DNA from: Streptomyces sp. NBC_00536
GTDB taxonomy: Bacteria > Actinomycetota > Actinomycetes > Streptomycetales > Streptomycetaceae
Direction: 5' to 3'
DNA: 64,000 nucleotides
NCBI RefSeq assembly: GCF_036346295.1
Contig: NZ_CP107819.1
Location: forward strand, 6,014,001-6,078,000
Position 1 is the stretch's first letter; each line of letters begins with the position of its first letter. Of this stretch, positions 34,272 to 43,399 are shown piece by piece. The notes beneath the pieces are model-generated. The model searched no databases, was not told where the DNA came from, and saw nothing but the letters and a program-made list of their open reading frames with translations. Both the position numbers and the translations under genes were made by a program.

Positions 34272-36395
34272 TCACCAGGCGTACGAGGTGCTCACCGGCG
34301 CCGAGACCGCGTACAGCTCGCTGACCGCCCGCACCTCGAAGGCGGTCTCCGGCTCCTGCCCGGACCGCTCCAGCCCCGGCACGTACAGCGCCGTACCGCA
34401 GGTGCCGCCGAGGAAGCGCCGGGTCCCGTCCGGCAGCATCCGGTACAGCTCGTGGTGGCGCACGGCGCCCGGCGCCCGCTGCCACGACAGGCGCAGCGAC
34501 ACCTTCGCCCCCTCCCGGACCGCCGAGTCCACCCGGGCCCCGCCCGGCGCGGCGGGCCGCTCCGCGCCGTCGGCCACCGACAGGGACCCGAGCCGCCAGC
34601 GCACCGCCGCCGTGCCGCGCCGGGTCAGCCGGACCGCCAGGCCGTACGCCGTCTTCCCGGCCAGCGCGGACAGCGGCACCCGGGCCGTCCGCCAGCCCTG
34701 TCCACCGCCCGGGGCCTGCGCTTTCAGCCAGGTGTACGGGACGGCCCCGCCCGGCTTCGACGGCTCGCGCACGGCGATGCCGACCTCCACGTCCACCGCG
34801 CCCGACTCGGTGCGGTACACCAGCTCCAGCACGCTCGCGGCGGTCAGCGGCAGCCGGGTCGCGTGCAGCCCGACGGTGGCCGCGGCGGTCAGCGCCCCCG
34901 CGACCAGCAGGCTGGAGCCGCCGCGCCAGGCGTCGGCGAAGTCCAGGGTGACGGCGGGCCGCGGGCCCGCGGACGCCACGACCCAGCGGCGGCCCGGCAG
35001 CCGGTCCTGGAGCCCGAGGTGGTTCCAGGGAGCCGGCGAGGTGACCGTGCCGTTCTCGTACCAGCGCAGCCCGTGCCCGGTGTTGAAGGTACTGGCGAAG
35101 GGCAGGGCGGTGACCGTGGACCGGTCGGCGACCACGCTCGCCGGAGCCCGCCAGGCGCTGCCCGCCGCGGGCCGGGACGGGTCGAGCGACTCGCCGGTCC
35201 AGAACCGGTCGTCGGCGGCGTGGAAGGCGCCGGGGGAGCGGTCGGTGAGGTGGTTGCGGGTCCACTCGGGCCGGTAGAAGCCGTAACTGACGACGTGGTC
35301 GCGGCCGCGCGGCACGATCGCGTCCCAGCCGGGATCCGTGTTCCAGCCCGCCGACTCGACGTCCACGCCCGCCCACAGCTCGTACCGGTCGCGCCCCAGC
35401 TGCCCGGCGAGGGTGCCCGAGGCGGCCAGCGAGCCCGCGGACCAGCGGAAGTCGACGAACATGGTGTCGGCGACCTTGCCCTGCCGGTCCTCGAAGAACT
35501 CCTGGTTGGACGGGTCGAGGGCGCCCCGCCAGCCCACGCGGCCGGTGCTGTTCATCGCGTCGTACCAGGTGATCCGCAGCCCCTTCGGCTCCCCGGCCGC
35601 GCGCAGCGCGCGCAGGAACCCCCGCATCCGGGTGGCGAGTTCGCTGTCCCCGCCGTCGGTTTCGGCGTTGACGAACCAGCCGTCGAAGCCGTAGGCGGCC
35701 GCCACTTCCGCCAGTCTCTCCGCGATCGGGTAGCGGCCGAGGGAGTCCTGCTGCACGAGGTCGCGGGTCCACTGGAGATCACCGCCGTAGGCCACCGGCG
35801 GCAGGAACACATTGCCCAGCACGCGCACGCCGTTGCGGTGCGCGGCGTCGACGACCGGCGCGTTGGGGGCGAGCACGATGCCCTCGCCGGCGGAGCCGCC
35901 CCAGAAGACCAGCTCGTCGAGGTACGCCCAGTGCGTGAGCGCGTAGTAGTCGGCGCTCGCACCGCCCTGGGAGGGGTTCCCGGCCGTCGGCCCGAAGGAG
36001 ACCAGTGAGGAGATCCGGGCCTGCCCGGCCCGGGCGGTCGCGTTGGCCGCCACCGGGGTGAACCGCGCGGCCAGCGGCACGCTCGCGGTGTTGTGGGCGA
36101 GATCGGGGTCGGTCTCGGCCCGCCACTGCTTGAGCGAGCGCCACACGATCCCGGCGCCGGGGCTGCCCGCCGGGAGCGAGTCCGGGAACCAGTACGAGGC
36201 GTACGGGGCCCGGTCCTGCGCGGTGGCCGAGGATTGCCCGGTGGCCAGCGGCGCCCGGGGAGCCGCGGTGGCGGCCGCCGCCGGCCCGGGCGCGCCCAGC
36301 AGTGCGCCCGCCCCGGCCCCGGCGCCCGCGAGCAGCAGCCCGCGCCGGGTGGGACGTATGGAACGAGCGTCGACGCCGTTGTCGGTCTCGGACAT
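34272..36395 (-). CDS. Secreted GH85 endo-beta-N-acetylglucosaminidase
   Basis: A 707-residue enzyme with a twin-arginine-like signal (RPTRRGLLLAGAGAGAGALL, cleavage near AAA at 38-42). The GH85 barrel spans about residues 60-420, with the substrate-assisted catalytic pair N243 and E245 in FDGWFVNAETDGG (as N171/E173 in Endo-A). Beta-sandwich domains follow, and the last 95 residues look like a fibronectin-III module. It cuts the chitobiose core of N-glycans, leaving one GlcNAc on the protein and freeing Man(n)-GlcNAc. It lies 49 bp downstream of the GH5 gene on the same strand, after a G-rich spacer (36410-36440). Confidence 0.93.
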   Translation of the reverse strand: MSETDNGVDARSIRPTRRGLLLAGAGAGAGALLGAPGPAAAATAAPRAPLATGQSSATAQDRAPYASYWFPDSLPAGSPGAGIVWRSLKQWRAETDPDLAHNTASVPLAARFTPVAANATARAGQARISSLVSFGPTAGNPSQGGASADYYALTHWAYLDELVFWGGSAGEGIVLAPNAPVVDAAHRNGVRVLGNVFLPPVAYGGDLQWTRDLVQQDSLGRYPIAERLAEVAAAYGFDGWFVNAETDGGDSELATRMRGFLRALRAAGEPKGLRITWYDAMNSTGRVGWRGALDPSNQEFFEDRQGKVADTMFVDFRWSAGSLAASGTLAGQLGRDRYELWAGVDVESAGWNTDPGWDAIVPRGRDHVVSYGFYRPEWTRNHLTDRSPGAFHAADDRFWTGESLDPSRPAAGSAWRAPASVVADRSTVTALPFASTFNTGHGLRWYENGTVTSPAPWNHLGLQDRLPGRRWVVASAGPRPAVTLDFADAWRGGSSLLVAGALTAAATVGLHATRLPLTAASVLELVYRTESGAVDVEVGIAVREPSKPGGAVPYTWLKAQAPGGGQGWRTARVPLSALAGKTAYGLAVRLTRRGTAAVRWRLGSLSVADGAERPAAPGGARVDSAVREGAKVSLRLSWQRAPGAVRHHELYRMLPDGTRRFLGGTCGTALYVPGLERSGQEPETAFEVRAVSELYAVSAPVSTSYAW

Positions 36396-36444
36396 CAGAT
36401 CTCCTCAAGAGGGGGGCGGGGCGGGGCGGTGCGGGGCGGTGCGG

Positions 36445-37722
36445 TCAGTGGACGTCGGTGACGTGGACCAGCTCGGTGATCCCGCGCGCGGCCAGGTGGG
36501 CCCGGTCCTCGGCGTGGTCGGCCAGGACCACCGCGGGGCGTACGCCCTGGGCGGCCAGCGTGGCCCAGGCCTCGAAGAACGCGCCGCCGGGCGCGCACAC
36601 CGAGCGCCGGGGCGCGGACAGGGCTCCGCCGACATCGGCCACCAGCGCGGTGGACCGTACCGGCGGGTGGTGGGCGCGGCCCCGCCACTCCTTGGCGATC
36701 CGGGCGACGGACTCGCCCGCGGGCTTGGGCGCGCGGTCGTTGGTGAGCAGGCCGAGGCCGTACTCCAGCTCCGGGAAGTCGGCCAGCTCGCGGCTCACGT
36801 CGTGCGAGCACCACCAGGTCACGCCCCAGACGTCCGCGCAGTCCAGGGCGTTGGCCACGGTGGCCTCGGTGAAGGCGGCGGCGTGCTCGGGCTGGATCAG
36901 CGGGGCCGGGGCGCCCACCTCCTGGAGCCAGACCGGGCGGTGCGGATCCGTCGCCCAGGCCTTGGACATCTCGATCATGTAGGCCGCGTGGTGCTCGGTC
37001 GCCGCCCCGGCGCGGCCGTGCCGCTGGGCGGTGCCGTTGAACACCCAGGAGTGCACGGCGGTGGCCGCGCCGAGCCGGGCCGCCTGCGCCACGGTGAAGG
37101 GGTGCCCGTCCTGGTACCAGGCGGCGTCGTACTCGGCGTGCAGATGGAACTTCCCCGGCGCCCCGCGCTCGCAGGCCGCCAGCATCCGCTCCAGCCAGCG
37201 GTCCGCCTGCTCCCGGGTGATCCGGTCCGGGTCGGGGTGCGGGCCGTCCGAGAACTGGTTGATCTCGTTGCCGACCGTCATGCCGAGGAAGTGCGGCCGG
37301 TCGGCGAGGGCGGCGGCGAGCGTGCGCAGGTACTCCTCCTGTCCGGCGACCACGTCGGCGTCGCTGAAGAGGTTGCGCCGGTGCCAGGTCCGCGTCCAGG
37401 CGGGCAGGAAGTCGAAGCTCGACAGATGGCCCTGGAGGCCGTCCACCGTGACGTCGAGACCGCGCTCGCCCGCCGCGTCGGCCAGCTCGACGAGCTGCTC
37501 GACCGCGCGGGGCCGGATCAGGGTCCGGTTCGGCTGGAAGAGCGGCCAGAGCGGGAAGACCCGGATGTGGTCCAGGCCGAGGGCGGCGAGGGAGTCGAGG
37601 TCGGCCTTCACCTCGTCGAGGTCGAAGTCCAGCCAGTGGTGGAACCACCCGCGCGTCGGGGTGTAGTTCGCGCCGAAGCGGAGGCCGCGCGGGCGGATGG
37701 CAGGGGCATCAGCGTGGTGCAT
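36445..37722 (-). CDS. GH5-family beta-mannosidase (GH5_18-like), cytoplasmic
   Basis: A 425-residue TIM-barrel glycosidase without signal peptide. Acid/base E153 lies in TVGNEINQF and nucleophile E268 in PVWLQEVGAP, the GH5 (clan A) pattern. The start GLRFGANYTPTRGWFHHWLDFDLDEVKADLDSLAALGLDHIRVFPLW resembles subfamily GH5_18, whose bifidobacterial member cleaves the Man-beta-1,4-GlcNAc left after Endo release of N-glycans. That assignment is by recall and context. ATG 37722 has AGGA five bases upstream. It is first in the operon with GH85 and reads away from the two-operator region. Confidence 0.85.
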   Translation of the reverse strand: MHHADAPAIRPRGLRFGANYTPTRGWFHHWLDFDLDEVKADLDSLAALGLDHIRVFPLWPLFQPNRTLIRPRAVEQLVELADAAGERGLDVTVDGLQGHLSSFDFLPAWTRTWHRRNLFSDADVVAGQEEYLRTLAAALADRPHFLGMTVGNEINQFSDGPHPDPDRITREQADRWLERMLAACERGAPGKFHLHAEYDAAWYQDGHPFTVAQAARLGAATAVHSWVFNGTAQRHGRAGAATEHHAAYMIEMSKAWATDPHRPVWLQEVGAPAPLIQPEHAAAFTEATVANALDCADVWGVTWWCSHDVSRELADFPELEYGLGLLTNDRAPKPAGESVARIAKEWRGRAHHPPVRSTALVADVGGALSAPRRSVCAPGGAFFEAWATLAAQGVRPAVVLADHAEDRAHLAARGITELVHVTDVH

Positions 37723-37880
37723 GCGTGTCCTGGAGTCGGAGGAAACGGGGGCGTCGCGGGCCCGGGAATTCGCCGGGGTGCCCCACGCTGCCGCCTCGTC
37801 CGGGGGGAAGTCAACAGGGCCTATATCCGCGGACGTACCGCGTTGGCGACCTTAAAGTCCCTGACCTTCGGCAATCGTGT

Positions 37881-37896
37881 ACTTATGCGCTTCAGT
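37881..37896. promoter_or_regulatory. LacI-type operator copy 1 (ACTTATGCGCTTCAGT)
   Basis: A 16-bp imperfect palindrome with the central GC characteristic of LacI/PurR operators. It matches copy 2 at 14 of 16 positions. It lies on the GH5 side of the divergent region. Confidence 0.72.
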
Positions 37897-37935
37897 CCTG
37901 TTGACAGAAGGGTCCTTGGGCGTGAAGCTGATGCG

Positions 37936-37951
37936 ACTAATGCGCTTTAGT
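37936..37951. promoter_or_regulatory. LacI-type operator copy 2 (ACTAATGCGCTTTAGT)
   Basis: A 16-bp palindrome, symmetric at all but one pair (ACTAATGC / GCTTTAGT). It is centred 55 bp from copy 1, about five helical turns, so two repressor dimers could sit on one DNA face. It lies about 40 bp upstream of the GH38 start, where it would block that promoter. Confidence 0.75.
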
Positions 37952-37992
37952 TTGTCCTGGCCAATGGCGCCACACCAGGAAGTGTGCGGAAA

Positions 37993-40900
37993 ATGGACAG
38001 CGGTATCTCGGTCTCGTCCGTCACCACCCCGGCCCTCTTCACCGGAGCGCCCGAAGACCCGCTCCAGGTGATCCGGATCCGGATCCGCCGGGCCCGGCCG
38101 GCCGGGCCGCTGTACGTCCGGGTGCACGGCCCCGGCATCGCCACCCCGCACCCGCGGATCCTGCGCGCCGACACGGCCGATGCTGCCGACACGGCCGACG
38201 CCGCCGAGCCGACTGAGCCCGACACCGTCGAGGTGTCCGTCCGTACGCCCGGGGCCGCTCCCGGCGACCGGCTGCCCGCGACCGTCACGGTCAGCGCCGC
38301 CGACGGCCGCCCGCTCGCCGCGCACCCCTTCGTCCTGGCCGTCGCCGAACCCGGCTGGACCGTCCGCCTGGTCCCGCACTTCCACTACGACCCCATGTGG
38401 TGGAACACCCAGGCCGCCTACACCGCCCTGTGGGACGCCCCGGCCGCGCCCGGCGCCCCCGCGCGCGGCTGGGAGTACACGGGAGTGCCCGCCTTCACCC
38501 TCATCCCGCTCCACCTCCAACAGGCGCGCGAGGACCCGGCGTACACCTTCGTCCTCTCCGAGGTCGACTACCTCAAGCCCTGGTGGGACAGCCACTCCGA
38601 GGACCGCGCCGAACTGCTGGGACTGATCGCCGCGGGCCGCGTGGAGATCGTCGGCGGCACCTACAACGAGCCCAGCACCAACCTCACCTCCGCCGAATCC
38701 ACCGTCCGCAGCGCCGTCCACGGCCTGGCCCTGCACCGCGGCACCCTCGGCGCCGACCCCCGCACCGCCTGGCAGCTCGACGTCTTCGGCCACGACCCGT
38801 CCTTCCCCGCCCTGATGGCGGGCGCGGGCCTGGACTCGGCCGTCCTCGCACGCGGCCCCCACCACCACTGGGGGCCGATGATGGACACCTGGGGCGCCGC
38901 CTTGCGCGCACCGACCGCCATGCAACTGCCCGCCGAGTACGAATGGATCGCGCCCAGCGGCGAGGGGCTGCTCCTGCACTACCTGCCCGCGCACTACTCG
39001 GCCGGCTGGTTCTCCCAGCACGCCCCCGACGCCGAGAGCGCCGCCGGGCAACTGCTGGACCTCTACGAGCTGCTGCGCCAGGGCGCGGCGACCCGCAACG
39101 TCCTGATCCCGATGGGCACCGACTTCTCCTGGCCGCACCGCTGGGGCCTGGACGTCCAGCACACCTGGAACCGCCGTTACTGCTGGCCGCGCATGGAACA
39201 CTCCGGCCCGGGCGCCCACTTCGCGGCCGTCCGCGCCGAACTCGCCGCGCGCGGCGAGGAACCGCTCCCCGTCACCCGGGAGATGGGACCCGTCTACACC
39301 GGCAAGGACGTCACCTACGCCGATGTGAAACAGGCTCACCGGGCTGCCGAGAACCTCGTCGAGGAAGCCGAGACCTTCGCCGCCCTGGCCTGTGCGGAAG
39401 GCCTCGCCGACTACCCGCGCCAGACCCTCGACAAGGCCTGGCGTCACATCCTCCACGCCGCGCATCACGACGCCGTCACCGGCACCTTCTCCGATCAGGT
39501 CTACCTGGACCTGCTGCCCACCTGGCGCGAGGCCCACGACCTCGCCGAGGGGGTACGGGCCGACGCCCTGCGGGCCCTGACCGCCGCGGCCGACACGCGT
39601 GCCCCGGACACCCGCGCCCCCGGCCTGACGCCCGCCCGGCTCGCCGTCACCGTGCACAACCCGCTGTCCTGGACCAGGACCGACCTCGTCCGCACCACCG
39701 TGGACCTCACCGCGCTGGGCCCCGACGCCGACCCGCGCCGGATCGCCGTGTACGACGCCGAGGGGCGCCCCGCCCCCGTCCACCTGGAAGCCGTCACCGG
39801 CGGCGCCGCCGAGATGGTCTTCCTCGCCGCCGACGTACCGCCGCTCGGCCACCGCACCTGGTGGCTCGGCGCCGACGGCCCGGCCCGGTCCGGCGGCTGG
39901 GCGCCCGCCCCCGGACACGCCATCGAGAACGAGGCGTTCCGCGCCGAGGCCGACCCCGGGCGCGGCGGCGGCCTGGCCCGCCTGCTCGACCGGCGCACCG
40001 GCCGCGAACTGCTCACCGAGGGCCAGGTCGACGAGCTCGTCGTCCAGGACGAGTACGACGCCCACCCCTACTTCGCGGAAGGCCCCTGGCACCTGCTGCC
40101 CCGGGGACCCGGCACCGGCTCGGCCGCCGCGCCCGCCACCACCTGCCACACCGAACGCGGTCCGCTCGGCTCGCGGATCGTGGCCACCGGCCGCACCGGA
40201 CCCGTCCGCTGGACCCGCACCACCACCCTCTGGGACGGCCTCGACCGGGTCGAACTCACCACCCGCGTCGACGCCTTCGACGGCAGCGACCAGCTGCTGC
40301 GGCTGCGCGTCCCGGCCGACGTGCCCGGCGCGCTCCCGGTGGCCGAGACCGCCGCCTCGGCCGTCGGACGCGGCTTCGCCTTCCCCGCGGCCGACACCGG
40401 AGCCGACCACACCCGGGCCCCCTGGACCCTGGACAGCCCCTGCCTGAACTGGTTCGCCCTGTCCTCCACCCTCCGCGCCGCGCTGACCGGCCCCGACGGG
40501 CACCCGGCCGGGCAGCGGGCGCTCGGCGCGGGCGAGATCGTGCTCCCGGACGCGGGCGCCCCTGCCGGGCTGCGCGAGCTGGTCACCGCCCTCGGGCGCC
40601 GCGGGGTCACGGCCGCCCCGACCCGGCCCGGCGGGCCGCGGTGGGGGGACCTGGCCGTCGACAGCAGCCTCCCCGACGTCCGGATCGCCCTCGGCGGGCC
40701 CGCGGAGAACGCCTTCACCGCGCGGGTCCTGGCCGCCAGCGACCGTATGTACGCGGAGGCAGTGCGAAACCACCCCGTCGTGTGGATCCCGGCCCGGGCC
40801 GCACTGCGCGAGGTGTGGCGGCCCGGCTGCGACCTGACCGGCGTACGGGACCTGCCCGTCCTGGTCGTCACCGCGGGCGCCACCGCCCTCGCGCGCGCCC

Positions 40901-42285
40901 TCGTCCGGGACGGCCGGATCGACGCGCACCACCCGCTCCCCGCCGAAGGCGCCGCCGAACACGCCGTCTTCGAGGACCGCACGGTGGCCCTGCTCGGCCG
41001 CGGCACCCCCGGTTTCGCCGTCGACACCGAGGGCCGCCTGCACAGCTCCCTCATGCGCTCCTGCACCGGCCGCCCCAGCGGCGCGTGGATGGACCCGCCC
41101 CGGCGCACCGCCCCCGACGGCAGCTCCTTCCAGCTCCAGCACTGGACCCATGTCTTCGAACACGCCCTGGTCGCCGCCGACGGCGACTGGCGCGCGGCCG
41201 ATCTGGTGCGCAGGGGACGCGCCTTCAACAAACCGCTCACCGCCGTCACCGCCGGGCCCGGCGCGGGCCCGAACCCGCCCGCCCGCTCCCTGCTCGCCGT
41301 GGAACCCGCCGACCGGGTCCTCGTCGAAACCGTCCAGCGGGCCCCCACGACCGGAGACCTGGCCGTACGGCTGCGCGAAACCCACGGCCGCCCGGCCCGC
41401 ACCCGGATCACCCGCCCCACCCACCCCACCGGCCCCGCCGGCGAGCCCACCGGCCCGGCTCCCCTCGAAGCCGACCTCCTCGGCCGCCCCCTCGGCCCCT
41501 TCTCCGGTGGGATCCGCGGCGCCGCGACCACCACCGTCCTGCTCCCGGCCCGCTCCCCGCTGCCGGAACGGGCCGGGGAGCAGGAGCCCCACCAGCCGGT
41601 GTTCAGCCGCTACTGGCTGCACAACACCGGCACCGCCCCGACCGGCGACGCCCCGTACACGGTCACCGTCGACGGCCCGCCCGGCGAGGCCCGGGTCACG
41701 CTCGCCGCCCACGGCACGGGCGGCCCGGTCCGGCTGGAGGTCCACGCGCCCGACGGCTGGTGGACCGCCTGGACCGTCCACGAGGAGGAGCTGCCCGACG
41801 GCGGGCACGTACGGCGGACGCTGGCCGTCGCACCCGGCCCGGCGGCCGCGCCCGGCGACCACCTGGTCCGGGTCCTCGCACACACCCCGGCGGGCCGCTT
41901 CGAGGACGTGCTCACCGTGACCGTGCCCGGCGGCGAGACCCCGGCCGGGCTGTGGGTGGCCGCGCCCGACACCGAGGTACGGGTCACCGCGGGCGCGCGG
42001 GCCGTCGTACGGGCCACCATCGGCAGCACCGGCATCCGCACCCCGCTGACCGGGCAGGCGTACGTTGTCTCCCCGCACGGCACCCGCGAGCTGATCGGCC
42101 CCGCCGCGCGGCCCCTGCGCGTGCCCGACGGAGCGCCGGCCGAGCTGGAGTTCGAGGTCCACCCGCCGCCCGGCACCACACCGGGGACGTACTGGGCGGT
42201 GGTCAAGGCGGTGTGCCAGGGCCGGATCGCGTACGGTCCGGCCATTGCCATCCGTGTGGCCGGTGCACACCCAGGGGGTGTCTGA
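37993..42285 (+). CDS. GH38 alpha-mannosidase, very large, cytoplasmic
   Basis: A 1430-residue protein without signal peptide. The catalytic domain starts near residue 122 with VRLVPHFHYDPMWW (zinc ligands H131 and D133), continues to nucleophile/zinc ligand D263 in AWQLDVFGHDPSF, and reaches HHDAVTGTF (third zinc His, near residue 490). Beta domains of GH38 follow, plus extra C-terminal beta-rich segments, so it is some 400 residues longer than most bacterial GH38 enzymes. It should strip alpha-mannose from imported high-mannose glycans. ATG 37993 has AGGAAG ten bases upstream; a GTG at 37984 is possible. Operator copy 2 lies just upstream. Confidence 0.92.
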   Translation: MDSGISVSSVTTPALFTGAPEDPLQVIRIRIRRARPAGPLYVRVHGPGIATPHPRILRADTADAADTADAAEPTEPDTVEVSVRTPGAAPGDRLPATVTVSAADGRPLAAHPFVLAVAEPGWTVRLVPHFHYDPMWWNTQAAYTALWDAPAAPGAPARGWEYTGVPAFTLIPLHLQQAREDPAYTFVLSEVDYLKPWWDSHSEDRAELLGLIAAGRVEIVGGTYNEPSTNLTSAESTVRSAVHGLALHRGTLGADPRTAWQLDVFGHDPSFPALMAGAGLDSAVLARGPHHHWGPMMDTWGAALRAPTAMQLPAEYEWIAPSGEGLLLHYLPAHYSAGWFSQHAPDAESAAGQLLDLYELLRQGAATRNVLIPMGTDFSWPHRWGLDVQHTWNRRYCWPRMEHSGPGAHFAAVRAELAARGEEPLPVTREMGPVYTGKDVTYADVKQAHRAAENLVEEAETFAALACAEGLADYPRQTLDKAWRHILHAAHHDAVTGTFSDQVYLDLLPTWREAHDLAEGVRADALRALTAAADTRAPDTRAPGLTPARLAVTVHNPLSWTRTDLVRTTVDLTALGPDADPRRIAVYDAEGRPAPVHLEAVTGGAAEMVFLAADVPPLGHRTWWLGADGPARSGGWAPAPGHAIENEAFRAEADPGRGGGLARLLDRRTGRELLTEGQVDELVVQDEYDAHPYFAEGPWHLLPRGPGTGSAAAPATTCHTERGPLGSRIVATGRTGPVRWTRTTTLWDGLDRVELTTRVDAFDGSDQLLRLRVPADVPGALPVAETAASAVGRGFAFPAADTGADHTRAPWTLDSPCLNWFALSSTLRAALTGPDGHPAGQRALGAGEIVLPDAGAPAGLRELVTALGRRGVTAAPTRPGGPRWGDLAVDSSLPDVRIALGGPAENAFTARVLAASDRMYAEAVRNHPVVWIPARAALREVWRPGCDLTGVRDLPVLVVTAGATALARALVRDGRIDAHHPLPAEGAAEHAVFEDRTVALLGRGTPGFAVDTEGRLHSSLMRSCTGRPSGAWMDPPRRTAPDGSSFQLQHWTHVFEHALVAADGDWRAADLVRRGRAFNKPLTAVTAGPGAGPNPPARSLLAVEPADRVLVETVQRAPTTGDLAVRLRETHGRPARTRITRPTHPTGPAGEPTGPAPLEADLLGRPLGPFSGGIRGAATTTVLLPARSPLPERAGEQEPHQPVFSRYWLHNTGTAPTGDAPYTVTVDGPPGEARVTLAAHGTGGPVRLEVHAPDGWWTAWTVHEEELPDGGHVRRTLAVAPGPAAAPGDHLVRVLAHTPAGRFEDVLTVTVPGGETPAGLWVAAPDTEVRVTAGARAVVRATIGSTGIRTPLTGQAYVVSPHGTRELIGPAARPLRVPDGAPAELEFEVHPPPGTTPGTYWAVVKAVCQGRIAYGPAIAIRVAGAHPGGV

Positions 42286-42338
42286 CACTCCCTAGCGCCG
42301 CCCGCACCGCTCGTACCCGAAGGATGATGAGGCAGGCC

Positions 42339-43376
42339 ATGGCCCGCAGACCCACCATCAAGGACATCGCCCGGCAGGCCGGGGTGTCCGAAAGCGCCGT
42401 GTCCTTCGCGCTCAACGACCGCCCCGGCGTCTCCCAGGACACCCGGGCCCGGATCCGGCGCGTCGCCGAGGAACTGGGCTGGCAGCCCAACATCGCGGCC
42501 CGCGCCCTGTCCGGCGAACGCTCCGGCGCCGTCGGCCTGGTCCTGCCCCGCCCCGCGCACACCCTCGGCGTCGAATCGTTCTTCCTCCAGCTGGTCTCCG
42601 GAATCCAGGAGGTCCTCGCGGCCCAGCGCACGGCCCTGCTCTTCCAGGTCGTCGACGACCTCGACGCCGAATGCGCCCTCTACCGCCGCTGGTGGGCCGA
42701 GCGGCGCGTGGACGGGGTGCTCGTCGTCGACCCGCGGACCGACGACCCGCGCCCCGGGCTCCTCGACGGCCTCGGCCTGCCCGCCGTCACCGTCGGCGCA
42801 CCGGGCGGCCCGGGGCCCGCGGTGCTCTCCTCGGTGTGGGCCGACGACGCCGGGGCGATGGCCCGGATCCTCGACCACCTGTACGCCCTCGGCCACCGCC
42901 GGATCACCCACATCGCCGGACTGCCCGGCCTTGCCCACACCGAGCGCCGCATCGCCTCGCTGCGGGCCGAGGCCGACCGGCGCGGACTGACCGCGGCCGA
43001 GGTCTCCTCGATCACCACCGACTACTCCGACGCCCAGGGCGCCGAGGCCACCCGGCGGGTGCTGCGCGGGCCGCTCCCGCCGACCGCCCTGGTCTACGAC
43101 AACGACGTGATGGCGGTCGCCGGGCTGGCCGTCGCCGCCGAGGCGGGCATCGCCGTGCCCGGACGGCTCTCGGTGGTCGCCTGGGACGACTCGGCGCTGT
43201 GCAGGGTCACCCACCCCCGGCTGACCGCCCTGGTCCGGGACACCGCGGGATTCGGCCGGCTCGCCGCCGAGGAACTCCTCGCCGTCCTCGCGGGCGGGCC
43301 GCCGCGGGCCCGGCAGGGCGAACAGCCCAGGCTGGAGCCCCGTGAGAGTACGGCCCCGCCCGCGGCGGCATACTGA
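42339..43376 (+). CDS. LacI family transcriptional regulator
   Basis: A 345-residue repressor. The N-terminal HTH is PTIKDIARQAGVSESAVSFALNDRPGVS, with the hinge around residues 45-60 (IAARALSGERSGAVGLVLP), followed by a periplasmic-binding-protein-like sugar-sensing domain with the usual end VSVVAWDDSALCRVTHPRLTAL. I chose the ATG at 42339 (MARRPT), which has GAGG well placed; ATGs at 42324 and 42327 are possible. It is co-directional with GH38 (53 bp after it) and is the obvious ligand-sensing repressor for the paired operators at 37881 and 37936. Confidence 0.93.
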   Translation: MARRPTIKDIARQAGVSESAVSFALNDRPGVSQDTRARIRRVAEELGWQPNIAARALSGERSGAVGLVLPRPAHTLGVESFFLQLVSGIQEVLAAQRTALLFQVVDDLDAECALYRRWWAERRVDGVLVVDPRTDDPRPGLLDGLGLPAVTVGAPGGPGPAVLSSVWADDAGAMARILDHLYALGHRRITHIAGLPGLAHTERRIASLRAEADRRGLTAAEVSSITTDYSDAQGAEATRRVLRGPLPPTALVYDNDVMAVAGLAVAAEAGIAVPGRLSVVAWDDSALCRVTHPRLTALVRDTAGFGRLAAEELLAVLAGGPPRARQGEQPRLEPRESTAPPAAAY

Positions 43377-43399
43377 CGTACGAACCCCAGGAGCCTCCC

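Larger units (their letters stand above)
37723..37992. promoter_or_regulatory. Divergent promoter region of the N-glycan locus
   Basis: The 270 bp between the GH5 and GH38 starts are AT-richer than their surroundings around 37850-37960. They contain the two 16-bp operator copies listed separately, and a TTGACA at 37901-37906 between them. No gene is present. All five genes of the locus can be transcribed from here: two leftward, three rightward. Confidence 0.7.

Noticed and set aside
37852..42288. A 1478-codon minus-strand frame opposite the GH38 gene
   Set aside because: Low-complexity Gly/Val/Arg composition and no motifs; the plus strand encodes an intact GH38 catalytic site.
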